Below, piece by piece: positions 1 through 19,000 of a stretch of DNA of 64,000 nt (position 1 is its first letter; each line of letters begins with the position of its first letter). Made by a program: the position numbers and the translations under genes. The notes beneath the pieces are model-generated. The model made no database searches and was not told the origin of the DNA. It saw only the letters and a list, made by a program, of their open reading frames with translations. Origin of the DNA: Patagioenas fasciata (taxonomy: Eukaryota > Chordata > Aves > Columbiformes > Columbidae); NCBI RefSeq assembly GCF_037038585.1, contig NC_092520.1:4848001-4912000 (forward strand), given 5' to 3'.

Positions 1-152
1 GACACAGGTCTACCCCTCCTCCCCAAGAAGGGCTGTGCTGGGGGGGACAAGTCTACCCCGCCCCCCTCCTAAAGAAGGGCTGTGTTGGGGGAGGACACAC
101 AAATCTACCCCTCCTCCCGAAGGGGCTGTGGGGGGAACAAGTCTACCCGCCC
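1..152. repeat. GC-rich minisatellite in RSF1 intron 1
   Basis: Three full units and one partial unit of roughly 42-50 bases follow one another. Each contains the core GTCTACCCC (or ATCTACCCC), a C-rich run, GAAGGGCTGTG and a G-run. Units start near positions 1, 48, 97 and 138. It lies about 180 bases inside RSF1 intron 1, downstream of the exon 1 donor. The window edge cuts it, so the full length is unknown. Confidence 0.8.
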
Positions 153-331
153 CCCCCGGGGCGCCGCTCCGGGAATCCCAGGCCCCTCCTCTCCCTCATC
201 GCGCTCCACCCCCGGGGCCGGGAGGAGGCGGGGGGGGGGGAATAGCCCCGGCTCCCCCCTCCGCCCCCCGGCACCCCTGAGCCGGCCGGGAGGGCATATG
301 TGGGGGGGGAGTTGGTATCCGGGCCGCTCAC

Positions 332-530
332 CCTGGTCTCCGGGCTCCTGCGGCGGCTGCAGGACGCGCTCCAGTTCGGGGAAAGGCAGCTCGGGTAGGT
401 CCAGCAAGGCCCCGTAGCGTTCGAGGAAGGAGCAGACGACGGCGAAGTTGGGCCAGGAGCCCGGGCAGCACGGGCCTGCCGGGGGAGGGGGAGGCGGAGA
501 TGGAGCCGGAGGAGCCGCCGCCGCCGCCAT
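332..530 (-). CDS. RSF1: RSF1 first coding exon (partial gene)
   Basis: This exon encodes the first 66 residues, plus one base, of remodeling and spacing factor 1, the histone-chaperone partner of the SNF2H ATPase in the nuclear RSF chromatin-remodelling complex. After an Ala/Pro-rich leader (MAAAAAPPAP...) it reads CPGSWPNFAVVCSFLERYG and LLDLPELPFPELERVLQ, the N-terminal block I recall from vertebrate RSF1. The ATG is at 530-528 on the minus strand, and its surroundings (CCAAGATGGCGGC) also form a YY1-type motif. The exon ends with CAGG before GTGAGC, giving a phase-1 junction as recalled for the mammalian gene. Longer readings upstream of this ATG are low-complexity and are treated as 5'UTR. 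The WHIM, PHD and acidic parts of the protein are outside the window. The leader is more proline-rich than the human one. Confidence 0.92.
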
Positions 531-920
531 CTTGGACCTGAGGATGGAGAAGGAGCCGGGAGGGGAGGAGGGGGCGGGGGAGGGAGGGGGCGCTGTCGAG
601 CCGCGCCGCCACGATCCCACAATGCAACCGCGGGACAGAGAGGGGAAGAGGAGGGGAGGGGGGCGGCAGCTAGAGCGGCGCAGGGCGACACCTCCCGCCT
701 CGTGCGGCAGGGGGAATGAAAACAAGACGGGGCGGCCGTTGGGCGGAGTCAATTATGACGGGGCCTGGGGGGGGACAGCCCGGTGGTTTGGCCAATCGGA
801 GAGCGCGAGAGGGCGGGGCTTGCGGGTAGCGCTGGCCAATGAGGAGGCAGCGGGTGGTTCCGCCCGCCCCCGCGGGAGAGGCGGCGGTTGCGCGGCGGGG
901 TAGAGGTCGCGCGCGGGGCG
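531..920. promoter_or_regulatory. CpG-rich bidirectional promoter between RSF1 and AAMDC
   Basis: Only about 390 bases separate the RSF1 start codon from the AAMDC exon 1 donor, and the genes point away from each other. The interval is dense in CpG and has no TATA box. Visible motifs are CCAAT boxes at 792-796 and 836-840, a GC box GGGCGGGG at 811-818, and the YY1-like ATGGCGGC over the RSF1 start. These are common in divergent housekeeping promoters. Transcription start sites are not visible from sequence, so the split between the two 5'UTRs is inferred. Confidence 0.7.
845..920 (+). other. AAMDC: AAMDC non-coding first exon (start uncertain)
   Basis: A strong splice donor, GCG|GTGAGT, follows position 920 inside the CpG island, downstream of two CCAAT boxes. 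The first coding exon of AAMDC has an acceptor just 5' of its ATG, so a non-coding first exon is required, and this donor is the best one. The 5' boundary given is a guess based on the CCAAT box at 836-840. Confidence 0.45.
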
Positions 921-1127
921 GTGAGTGCGGGCGCGTAACGGTCGTGACGGGGCCTCGGGCTGAGGGGAGCGGGGAGCGGGCAGGGGGGCGGCCTTGGTGG
1001 GGTCTGCTCGGCGCCGGCTCCCGGCCCCGCGGGCGGGGACACGTTCCGTGGGGCGGGGGAGAACCGTGTGAGGCGGCGGGGCCTTGTTTTGAGGCGAGGG
1101 GGTGGATTGTTCAAGAGCTGTTTGCCC

Positions 1128-1198
1128 GCCCCCCTGTGTGACAACTGCCCCCCCCCATGTGACAGCGGCCCCCCCCCCATGTGACAACTGCCCCCCCT
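1128..1198. repeat. C-tract tandem repeat in AAMDC intron 1
   Basis: About three units of the form TGTGACAACTG followed by eight to eleven C residues. It lies about 200 bases into the intron. Confidence 0.75.
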
Positions 1199-1273
1199 TC
1201 GCTGCTTCTCTAGGCTCTCTGTCCTTTCCTCTCTTCCTCCTTCCTACCAGCGTGCTGGAAGTAAACAGGTGTC

Positions 1274-2109
1274 AACTTATCTCAGTCCTCTAAAAGAAAT
1301 TGAGAATCCTACCGAAAAAAAAAGAGGAGGGAAATAGGTTTAAAAAATGCACCCTAAAGAGGGGCCAAGTTCTAATCAGGCTGTACAGTATCTTACCCCG
1401 TCTATATAGAGATACATAGAAATTGAATCCATGAGGAGAATTAGTGTGATGTAATAGTGTCTTATATTAACAATACAGGTCTATTTATGAATTAATGTGG
1501 TGAAAGTGTACTGCTGGTAAACAAGTGTCCTTTAAAAACCCAATCAACATGCTGTTAAAGCTCTTTTTTTTCCTTTGTGAAGTTTATTTGGTTTCAAATA
1601 TTCCTTTCTGAAAATGCAGAATAGTGCAGAAATGGAAGCTGTTCATTGAAATGGAGCTGACCAATACTGCTCAGTCCTCTTTGGTAAATGAGATTTGCAA
1701 AGTAAACAAGAGAAGAACATAAGCGTTTTAATTATTTGAGGAGCTCTTCATAATTAAAGTGAATAGACTTTGGCTTGCCGCAGTCTTTATTACAAAAAGG
1801 TTTTGTTCGTTTGAAGCCAAACAGCAAAATGTTGCAGTTTATTGATTTCCCTTTAATTTTTATAAAATGCTAGTTGATAGAGTTAAATGCTTTAGATATG
1901 TGTGACGCATCTTTTTAACTGTTTTATGAAGAATGTTAATATTGCTATCAGTTGATTCACTACCATCCTCCATCTGCATATAAAATACCTGTTTTAATCA
2001 CCAGTGTTAGCTACTGTATGTATGCAGAAAAGAGGGTTTTGTTACATTTTTTTACTGCTAATTTACCCCCTTACTCTGTGAAGAGTTTCAGAACATATAG
2101 ATGATATAC
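1274..2109. repeat. Intron duplication, copy A
   Basis: This 836-base segment of AAMDC intron 1 recurs in direct orientation at about 9446-10290 in intron 2. Both copies start at AACTTATCTCAGTCC and end near GAACATATAGATGA. The match is close over nearly the whole length, with small indels and scattered substitutions. Neither copy shows terminal inverted repeats, a poly(A) tail or an open reading frame of note. Confidence 0.85.
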
Positions 2110-2204
2110 ATCAAAATGCTGTTCTCCCCCTTCTCTTACATGCGCCCCCTGCTTCGTGATCTACTCAATAACACGCCTTCATCTGGGTCCTCAGCAAAAT
2201 TAGG

Positions 2205-2434
2205 TGAAGCACAGGAGGTTCCATCTGAACATGAGGAGAAACTTCTTTACCTTGAGGTGCCAGAGCCTGGACCAGGCTGCCCAGAGAGGCTGTGGAGTCT
2301 CCTTCTCTGGAGACATTCAAACCCATCTGGATATCTTCCTGTGTGATCTGCTCTGGTGACCCTGCGTTAGCAGGTGGGTTGGACTGGATGATCTCCAGAG
2401 GTCCCTTCAACCCAACCAGCCTGTGATTCTGTGA
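2205..2434 (+). mobile_element. CR1 LINE fragment, 3' end
   Basis: It matches the CR1 3' region (ACACAGGAGGTTCCATCTGA, then GGAGACATTCAAACCCA) and ends in CCTGTGATTCTGTGA, the CR1 terminus. It is 5'-truncated and non-coding, and begins about 95 bases after duplication copy A. Confidence 0.9.
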
Positions 2435-11260
<8,826 letters not shown>

Positions 11261-11905
11261 AGCTGTTGCAGCTCGTTCCGCCTTTCGCCGCCGCGGCCAA
11301 ATCACGGACACGCGTTGAGTCAAATCGCGGTCAACGGAGCGTGGATTTACCTACCTTAAAATGCTAGGATGGTTTGTCAGCTCAGGGTTTAGGGTGCTCA
11401 CAAAAAGGGACTATTAATGAAATAATTGAATTACAGATCCATTTTCATACATTCTTGAGATTGACCTAATCTTTGAACACTGCCCATATTCTGGTTACTT
11501 AACTCTTCACCTGTTGGCTAAATTAAGATACTACGCTTTGAACACTTCTCTTAGGAAATGGCCCAAAATGACATTATTAGCTACTGAAATGCAGCCATAA
11601 AATATCGAATGAGTACAATCAAGTGGTAGATATGAAGTGGTGGTAAAGAAGCAATACATTGAGCTGTGCAATACATATCTATGCAAAAGTCCCTACGTGC
11701 TTAAAATCAGCAGGAAGATCCGTCACAAAACTAGGTTGCAATGTAAAATGTTGATTTTTTTTTTAGGAAATCAGTCTATATTGCTGCTGGGGATGGACGT
11801 GAGAATTCTTACTGGTCATCATTATCTAATGATTGAAACATTGTGCCAAAAAACATATTATTTACAGTGAAAATTTAATAAATTCTTGGAGTTGCTGTTC
11901 TTGCT
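11261..11905 (+). other. AAMDC: AAMDC 3'UTR with poly(A) signal
   Basis: The first canonical AATAAA after the stop is at 11877-11882, followed by a GT-rich stretch (TTGGAGTTGCTGTTCTTGC). Cleavage is expected near 11900. The region is AT-rich and has no CR1. Confidence 0.7.
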
Positions 11906-12344
11906 GAGCTTCTATTGATGAGTTACAAGTTACCTACTGTAGATATTTTCCCCACCAGCCTCACTAATTCTTGGTCTGTGCCTATGAATTCTGTGTATAT
12001 GAATGAAATTACGAAGCTGTGGCTCCTCAAAGCCCTGAGGCGTCCGAGCTGTCGGAGCAGCAGCAAAGAGGCTTAGATCGGTATGCGAACGCTCTTTCTC
12101 AGGAATAACCCTTCACAAAATACTGTGTTATTTTTATTTGCTCTAGTAATCCTTTAAAAACCTCTTCTTTTTCATATTAATGTGGCACAATAATGATCAA
12201 ACCACATTTAACAAAACTGCTTAGCCCAGGTCCTGCATTTGAGAAAAATATGGTGAGCACCTCACCCTGGTGCTACCTATTTGTCCTCCCAAAAGTCTGA
12301 GATTGTTTTAGAGGTGTTGCAGCTTCTTCATTTTTCCTTCAGCT
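11906..12344. other. Intergenic, between the AAMDC 3' end and a CR1
   Basis: I see no feature in this stretch. Confidence 0.5.
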
Positions 12345-13036
12345 AGAGACGATTAGTCAGGCAGAAAGGGACCTGGAGGTACTAACGGACAGGAAGCTCA
12401 ACATGAGCCAGCAGTGTGCCCAGGTGGCCAAGAAGGCCAATGGTGTCCTGTCCTGTATCCAAACCGGCGTGGTCAGCAGGACAAGGGCAGTGATCCTTCC
12501 CCTGTGCTCTGCATTGGGGAGGCCACACCTGGAGTATTGTGTTCAGTTCTGGGCCCCTCAGGTCAGGAAAGAGATTGAAGTGCTGGAGCGGGTCCAGAGA
12601 AGAGCAACAAGACTGGGGAAGGGACTTGAGCACAAGACCCATGGGGAGAGGCTGAGGGAGCTGGGCTTGTTCAGTCTGGAGAACAGGAGGCTTAGAGGTG
12701 AGCTCAGCACTCTCTAGAACGACCGGAAGGGCAGTTCTAGCCAGGTGGGGATTGGGCTCTTCTCCCAGGCAGTCAGCAATAGGACAAGGGGGCATGGGCT
12801 TCAACTCTGCCAGGGGAAATTGAGGCTGGAGATGAGAAAGCAATTCTGTGCAGAGAGAGTGGTCAGCATTGGAATGGCTGCCCAGGGAGGTGCTGGACTC
12901 ACCGGCCCTGGAGGTTTTGAAACTGAGATTGGCCATGGCACTTAGTGCCATGATCTGGTCAATGGACTGGAGTTGGACCAAGGGTTGGACTGGATGATCT
13001 CTGAGGGCTTTTCCAACCCAGTCCATTCTGTGATTC
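12345..13036 (+). mobile_element. CR1 LINE fragment, about 0.7 kb
   Basis: The 3' third of CR1 ORF2 is readable ([20 protein letters not shown], then [13 protein letters not shown] and [10 protein letters not shown]). It ends with the untranslated tail CCATTCTGTGATTCC. Stops and frameshifts make it inactive. It lies between the convergent 3' ends of AAMDC and INTS4. Confidence 0.95.
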
Positions 13037-15720
13037 CACTGCCAAACCAGGGAGATACAGAGATAAACTGCTAAGTTTTGCTACCATCAGCACAGAACTT
13101 GGGCGTTAACAAGAAGATAATCTGCTGCAAGTTGCGTCCATCCCTATTTTCTATTTCTGCTCTTGAGGCAGCTTCATCGGTTCCACAAACGTGGCTGTTC
13201 CAGTCCCTGAAAGCCCAAATTTCCTCCCTGGTGCCTGAAATTGCTTTCCTGTGGGGTGGAAACAGCTGGGACTGATTCATCGAAAAAAATTCATCCAGAG
13301 GTCAAAATGGTATAGTTGTTAAATCAAAGCTTCCAGCTAGAGCCGTAAATAATGTTCAAATCAATGGGCTCATCGTCCAAATCATGGGAACGCACTTTTT
13401 TTAGGGCAGGATTCCTCACATACGCCACTTCTCTGCATCCCAGCAGGAAAACGCTCTCCCAGTATAGGCAGTGAGCTCCCAGTACAGCAGATACTGGGCC
13501 GGGCGCCAGAAGATTGCGCTGTGAGCGGGTTGGTCCCCAGCCCTTATCTTTGTGAAGCAGCACGTACGAGCTGGCGCTGGAGATACCGGCCTTAAAAAGA
13601 CTCAGACGCACCAAACCAGCCTTTTTAAGGGACATCAGGCAGCGTTTGTGCAGTTACATCTCCGAGCCTTCAAACTTTAAGATAAAGTCGCATTAATATC
13701 GCATGAGCAAATTGTAAAGCAAGAAGTCAGCCCGCTCCTGAATTCCTTGTGCCCCCCCCGAGGACAAACTGGAAGATGAGAGTGAAATAAGAAGAAAATA
13801 ATAATTGTATCATCTCTGATGTGGCCAAAAGATTTGAGAATTGGGATAAGCAGGACAGGAATGCAGAGGAAACTCATCTCCCTGAGCTGGAACCCCAGAT
13901 GATGCTCCCAATTTAAATTCATGCCCTGTTTTTTCATCCACAAACTTGCTTTGTGCTTTTTGCAGTGACTGTACCCACCCACTTAGTTTTTCTGGACTTT
14001 CAGATACAAAAAGCCACACCAGGTTAGAGTTAATATCTCATAAGCTTCACCTTCCTTCCGAATAAATTTACGCATTATTTTAAGCATTATTGACTCGATA
14101 ATTGCGTTATTTACTTGCAAATTTCAAAGCACCGGCCCGCCCAATGAATTTCAATAGATGTGATGATGAATTTCCCATTAAAACAGAATAGATGAAACCT
14201 AAGAATAAAAAGAAAAACCAATGATTTCTTCCATGACTCAAACTAGGAATCAAGATAAATATCTCCAGGACAATACTGAGAAGCCAGCTATGGAATACTC
14301 TCATTAGACTGGAAATGTTTGTCGCAGTCTTAAATTCTCAAGTGGTTTTAAGCATCTTGAAATTACAAATGAACTTTTGTACTGCTCTTCAATACTTGCT
14401 TGTTGGTTGGAACATGGAAGGCAAGTGATCCTTGCCCACTACGTCAAATTAAAATCACAACTCGGAGGAATCTTTTGTTAGCCTAGGACAGTGTATGTCC
14501 ACTCATATAATAAAGAGATAAGCCTTGGTTTTCCCATTTTATTGTAGAAAAAGCACAGAAGGGGTTATTATTTACACTGATCTTCGTACAACCGGAAAGC
14601 GTTTCTTCAGGGCTTTGTTTGCTTGCTAAAAATACACCTTTTTTTCTTTTTAATGATTTATGAAGACAGGTAACATTTGGCTGCTGCACTATGAAGTTTC
14701 ACACATTAAACGCTCCTAGAAAGCCCTACCAAAGGTTTGCTACGTATTACGGGATGTTCCTCAGTCGGCTGAAGCTTTGCCCAGACACCCTTTCCACCAG
14801 GAATGCCAGAAAAGCCACATTTATAGTACAATTCTGTCCCTCTGTACTCATAGCTCAGCTACTTAGGACACTGAGAAGCTGCCTGACCGCTGCGTAATTG
14901 AGAGCGTTTGGATATTTCAGCTGATCAGAAACACTGACCAGCAAAACCGCTGCGGGATCGTAAAACTAAGGAGCTTTTCTCATCTGAGTAAGATGGTTCA
15001 GGCCAAGATCACCACCCAGAAACAGATTCTGTGGTATTTAATCCCATTGTTCCTACAGACCTCCATAAAACAGAGCCAAACATTTTCATCTCTTGCAGGT
15101 TTGTAAACAACAACATGAACATATTGTTTTCTTGCTCTAACTCCAACTCCATGTCCTGTAACTGAAGCTCTGGTTGCACCAACAGGTTCCTCCTCCCCCG
15201 GCACCACAATGTGAACCTGTGCTTCCCAAAACTGCACCAGCTTCAATACGGGACAGAACATCACTCAGGATTTAACCTACAGCAACTGGGAATTCCACTT
15301 TGAGGTGCAGTTCCTACACAAAAACAATAGCACTTTTGATTCTATTTATATATATATATATATATATTTACTAAGAATTTAGGTACCAATGCACAAGTTC
15401 TAGACGTGAAAAAGAAAACAACCAAACAAAAAACCAAAACCAAACCTCCACAAAAAATCCAAACTCCTCAGCTTCATTTCGAAGGTCTGCAAAAATAACC
15501 TTGATTTACGTGACTAAGCGTTTACACAGTAAATACCTTGGTAAATACACAGCAGAAAAACCTCAAAGAGAAACTTTTAATAAGTAAAAACTGAAGACAG
15601 GGCGTTACTGCTGGAATGTTGATTGGGAACTGGCTTGATTTTGTTGATTCAATATACAAACACCCGCATTTTCTTGAAACTACTCCCAATTAGCTGAATA
15701 TTGGTCTATCTGCTTCATCA
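13037..15720. other. Intergenic, between a CR1 and the INTS4 3' end
   Basis: No gene is supported here. Minus-strand open frames at 13324-13635, 13677-13982 and 13810-14019 lack splice signals and family support. An AT dinucleotide run lies at about 15345-15370. Confidence 0.5.
15345..15370. repeat. (TA)n microsatellite
   Basis: An uninterrupted TA run of about 11 units in the 3' flank of INTS4. Confidence 0.9.
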
Positions 15721-15729
15721 CAGAGGAGA

Positions 15730-15865
15730 CCGATTGTTCTTCAACAGCTTTATTTCTCTTTTTTTTCTTTTCCCTTTTCATACAAGTATAAAACTATTTT
15801 GGTTTGATTCACCATCTTGCAACACTGTGTGTTGCCCATAAATACATTTCTTTTAGCCACAGACT
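15730..15865 (-). other. INTS4: INTS4 3'UTR with poly(A) signal
   Basis: AATAAA on the minus strand lies at 15754-15749, about 112 bases after the stop codon, so the UTR is short. A run of T on the plus strand (A-rich in the transcript) precedes it. Cleavage is expected around 15730. Confidence 0.7.
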
Positions 15866-16059
15866 TCACCGCCTGGCGGGTTTGGGCATGATATAAACTT
15901 TGACGGATTTGCTGAAGGGGATGGTCCCCTCGATGCCGTTTTCAGATTGCGGAAGAGCCTCCAAACTCTCGCTCCAGGTAGATTTGGGGATTTTAGCAGA
16001 CGCTTTGCTCTTGTTGAAGTTGTACGCCAGCAGCAACCGCACTTCGATCTGACACGGCT
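15866..16059 (-). CDS. INTS4: INTS4 exon 23 (last; residues 905-968 and stop)
   Basis: Acceptor TTTTTTCTCCGCAG, phase 2 entry. It encodes [13 protein letters not shown], then a variable linker, then [20 protein letters not shown] and ARR, with stop TGA at 15868-15866. The linker after LLLAYN ([20 protein letters not shown]...) is about five residues longer than the human one as I recall it. Confidence 0.96.
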
Positions 16060-19000
16060 CTGCGGAGAAAAAACACAACACAATAACCCAGACTTGACTA
16101 CTGACATAGGGAACAACCAGTGTTAATTGAAATTGTATCTCGCATGTGCTGGATAAAGCGCAGAGCAGGTCTGGGCTGAGCACAATCCCAACTGGTGCTT
16201 GAAGATACAACATTGTCACAGAATCACAGAATGGACTGGGTTGGAAAAGCCCTCAGAGATCATCCAGTCCAAGCCTTGGTCCAACTCCAGTCCATTGACC
16301 AGATCATGGCACTAAGTGCCATGGCCAATCTCAGTTTACAAACCTCCAGGGCCGGTGAGTCCAGCACCTCCCTGGGCAGCCATTCCAATGCTGACCACTC
16401 TCTCTGCACAGAATTGCTTTCTCATCTCCAGCCTCAATTTCCCCTGGCAGAGTTGAAGCCCATGCCCCCTTGTCCTATTGCTGACTGCCTGGGAGAAGAG
16501 CCCAATCCCCCCTGGCTAGAACTGCCCTTCAGGTCGTTCTAGAGAGTGCTGAGCTCACCTCTAAGCCTCCTCTTCTCCAGACTGAACAAGCCCAGCTCCC
16601 TCAGCCTCTCCCCATAGGGCTTGTGCTCATGTCCCTTCCCCCGTTTTGTTGCTCGTCGTTAGGCTCAGCACAGTAGAACTAAGCACTGGTTTAAATCCCT
16701 CCGCTCTTTGTCATAGCTTAAAAAAAAAATCGCAAAACTAATAATAAACAGCAACTTTCCAAAGTAACTGTTAGAAGTTATTCCAACCAAATAATAAAAT
16801 ATCAAATAATAAAAATAAATTTAAAAAATAATAAAAGATCATAGAACTAGTAGGTCTTGCAAGCTGTATTTTTATGGCAGGATCAAATGAATCCAGCTGA
16901 TGGCTCACAAGCCTCAGAGCACATTAACTGCCGATTCTCTTCTGTTGGAGGTTTTTACACTGACAGCCTTTTCCCCATCTCAGCAGATGGACAGATATTC
17001 CTAATTCTGCCCATAAGATGTTTTCACTTTGTTCTTCTCCCAGCAGACATCATAAGAACAGGTTCCCAGCCTACTTATAGGACCCTGAGCAGCACGCGGG
17101 ACTACAGCCCCATCAAAATTTTCCTTTCTAGATTGAAATCACAATTACTTTAGGTTTTCCATATGGAATTGTACTGTTTTGGGTTGGGATAAAGTTAATT
17201 TTCCTTCACTGTAGCTCATGTGGGGCTGAGTTTCGGAATTGTCACCAAAATGGTGTTGATAACCAAGGGATGTTTCAGCTGTTGCTGAACAGCATAACGC
17301 ACATTTTCTCATTTTTACCCCCGATTCTCTTCCCCATATCACAGGGCGGGCAGTGAGTGAGCACCGGGTGGTGTGTGGGGCTTCACTGGACTAACCAAAA
17401 TCAGGACTAAATTACTGAAACCCAAATGAAACCCACAGAATGTTAAGGTGGGACGCCCAGAACTGCAGCTGAGATGTCACCTGCACCTGTCAGAATACAG
17501 GAAATAACCGTTTTCCCCAGTGTTCTCACAGACTCACCTTTTTGCCACACTGACACCTCTTTTCATTTGTAGCTTGCAGTCACTTCTGTTGCTTCTGCTA
17601 TTGATCAAAAGTTAATCCGTGCTTTGTATTGGGCATCCTCCTTCCTAAGCACACACTTTTTACCAGCCTTTGATAAGTTTCAATGTCTGCAATATCTCCA
17701 TTTTCAATTTGGAGCCTTGAATCCTCCCACCTTGGTGTCCTCCTGTTTTATAGGCCTAAGTGCCAATGTCAAAGTTTGAAGTTAAAATAAACACTGGGGG
17801 AGACACCAGAACAGAATCCTTTGGAGCCAGACCTAAAATGCCCTTTCAGTGAACGCTGCAGAAGCAGAAATAAGGATCTGATTCAGCTCCCATTGGTACA
17901 GAACGATCCTTTAAATCCAGATACTTCCAGTTATAGAAGCAATACTATTTTTCTCATCCAAAACAACAAATACTTCTGTTTGAAACCAAGTGAATTACTG
18001 ATGCTCTTTCCTGGGGAAGGGTGAATGCCAACTGAGACTGAACGAAAATGTTGGAGTCACGTATTTCAGAGCTAAAAGGTCTTTTTTAGGGCATTAAAAA
18101 GGTCAAGTTTTAATCAGCAGTGAAATGACACTGTTGAGTACACACAGTTCCAAAGGTTCTCTGCCCTCCTCAAACACCCATCAGGTCTAAACAGATGAAT
18201 TACAGTGACTCAGTTGATCGTGACTCCTCAACTTAAAATAAGGACACAGACCTGACTCCTGCAACTGCTCTTCCTCTACACCAGGTGTGACAAACTCATG
18301 GTCACCAGGGCCACATCAGCCTTGTGGTTGCCACATGTGATGGCCACATATAATTTTAGGACTGTATATGTGTAACTACTCCTACATTTATTTATATATG
18401 ACCACACACGCAGCCACCAGCATCTTCTCCCCAGCAACCTCAGCCCCACAAGTCACCTACGGAGCCATGGTGCTGTGTCACCCAGGGAGACGTCACTGCC
18501 CAAAGGCTGCGAGAAATCTGAGCAACGCCGAGGGCAGCACCAATAAGTAGAATCACAGAATCATAGAGTGGTTTGGGTTGAAGGGACCTTCAAAGCTCAT
18601 CTGGTCCGACCCCTGCCATGAGCAGGGACATCTTCACCCAGATCAGGGTGCTAAAGTGCTGTGTGCTTGGAGTGTTGGGTCCAGTTCTGGGCTCCCCAGC
18701 TTAAGGAGGACAAAGAGTTGAGAGCTACAGGGATGCTGAGGGGTCTGGAGCATCTTTCTTAGGAGGAGAGACTGAGAGAGCGGGGGCTGTTCAGCCTGGA
18801 GATGAGAAGCTGAGAGGGGGTCTGATCAATGCTGATCAATATCTCCAGGGTTGGTGTGAAGAGGATGGACCGGACTCTGTTCAGTGGTGCCCAATGACAG
18901 GAGTAGGTGCAACGGGCACAGACTGAAACACAGGAGGTTCCATCTGAATATGAGGAGAAACTTCTTTACTGTGAGGTGCCAGAGCCTGGCCCAGGCTGCC

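Noticed and set aside
105-752. The full 215-codon minus-strand frame around RSF1 exon 1 as one protein.
   Set aside because: Only the part from the ATG at 530 to the donor at 332 matches RSF1. The rest is GC-rich 5'UTR and intron translated by chance.
13324-13635. A 103-codon minus-strand open frame between AAMDC and INTS4.
   Set aside because: I recognise no family and see no partner exons. Its calculated start and the surrounding sequence give no support for translation.
13810-14019. A minus-strand reading WLFVSESPEKLSGWVQSLQK that resembles the end of a PH domain.
   Set aside because: The frame is closed by a stop eight codons upstream, there is no AG acceptor between that stop and the similarity, and no other PH-domain part was found nearby. 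I treat it as chance unless a database search says otherwise.
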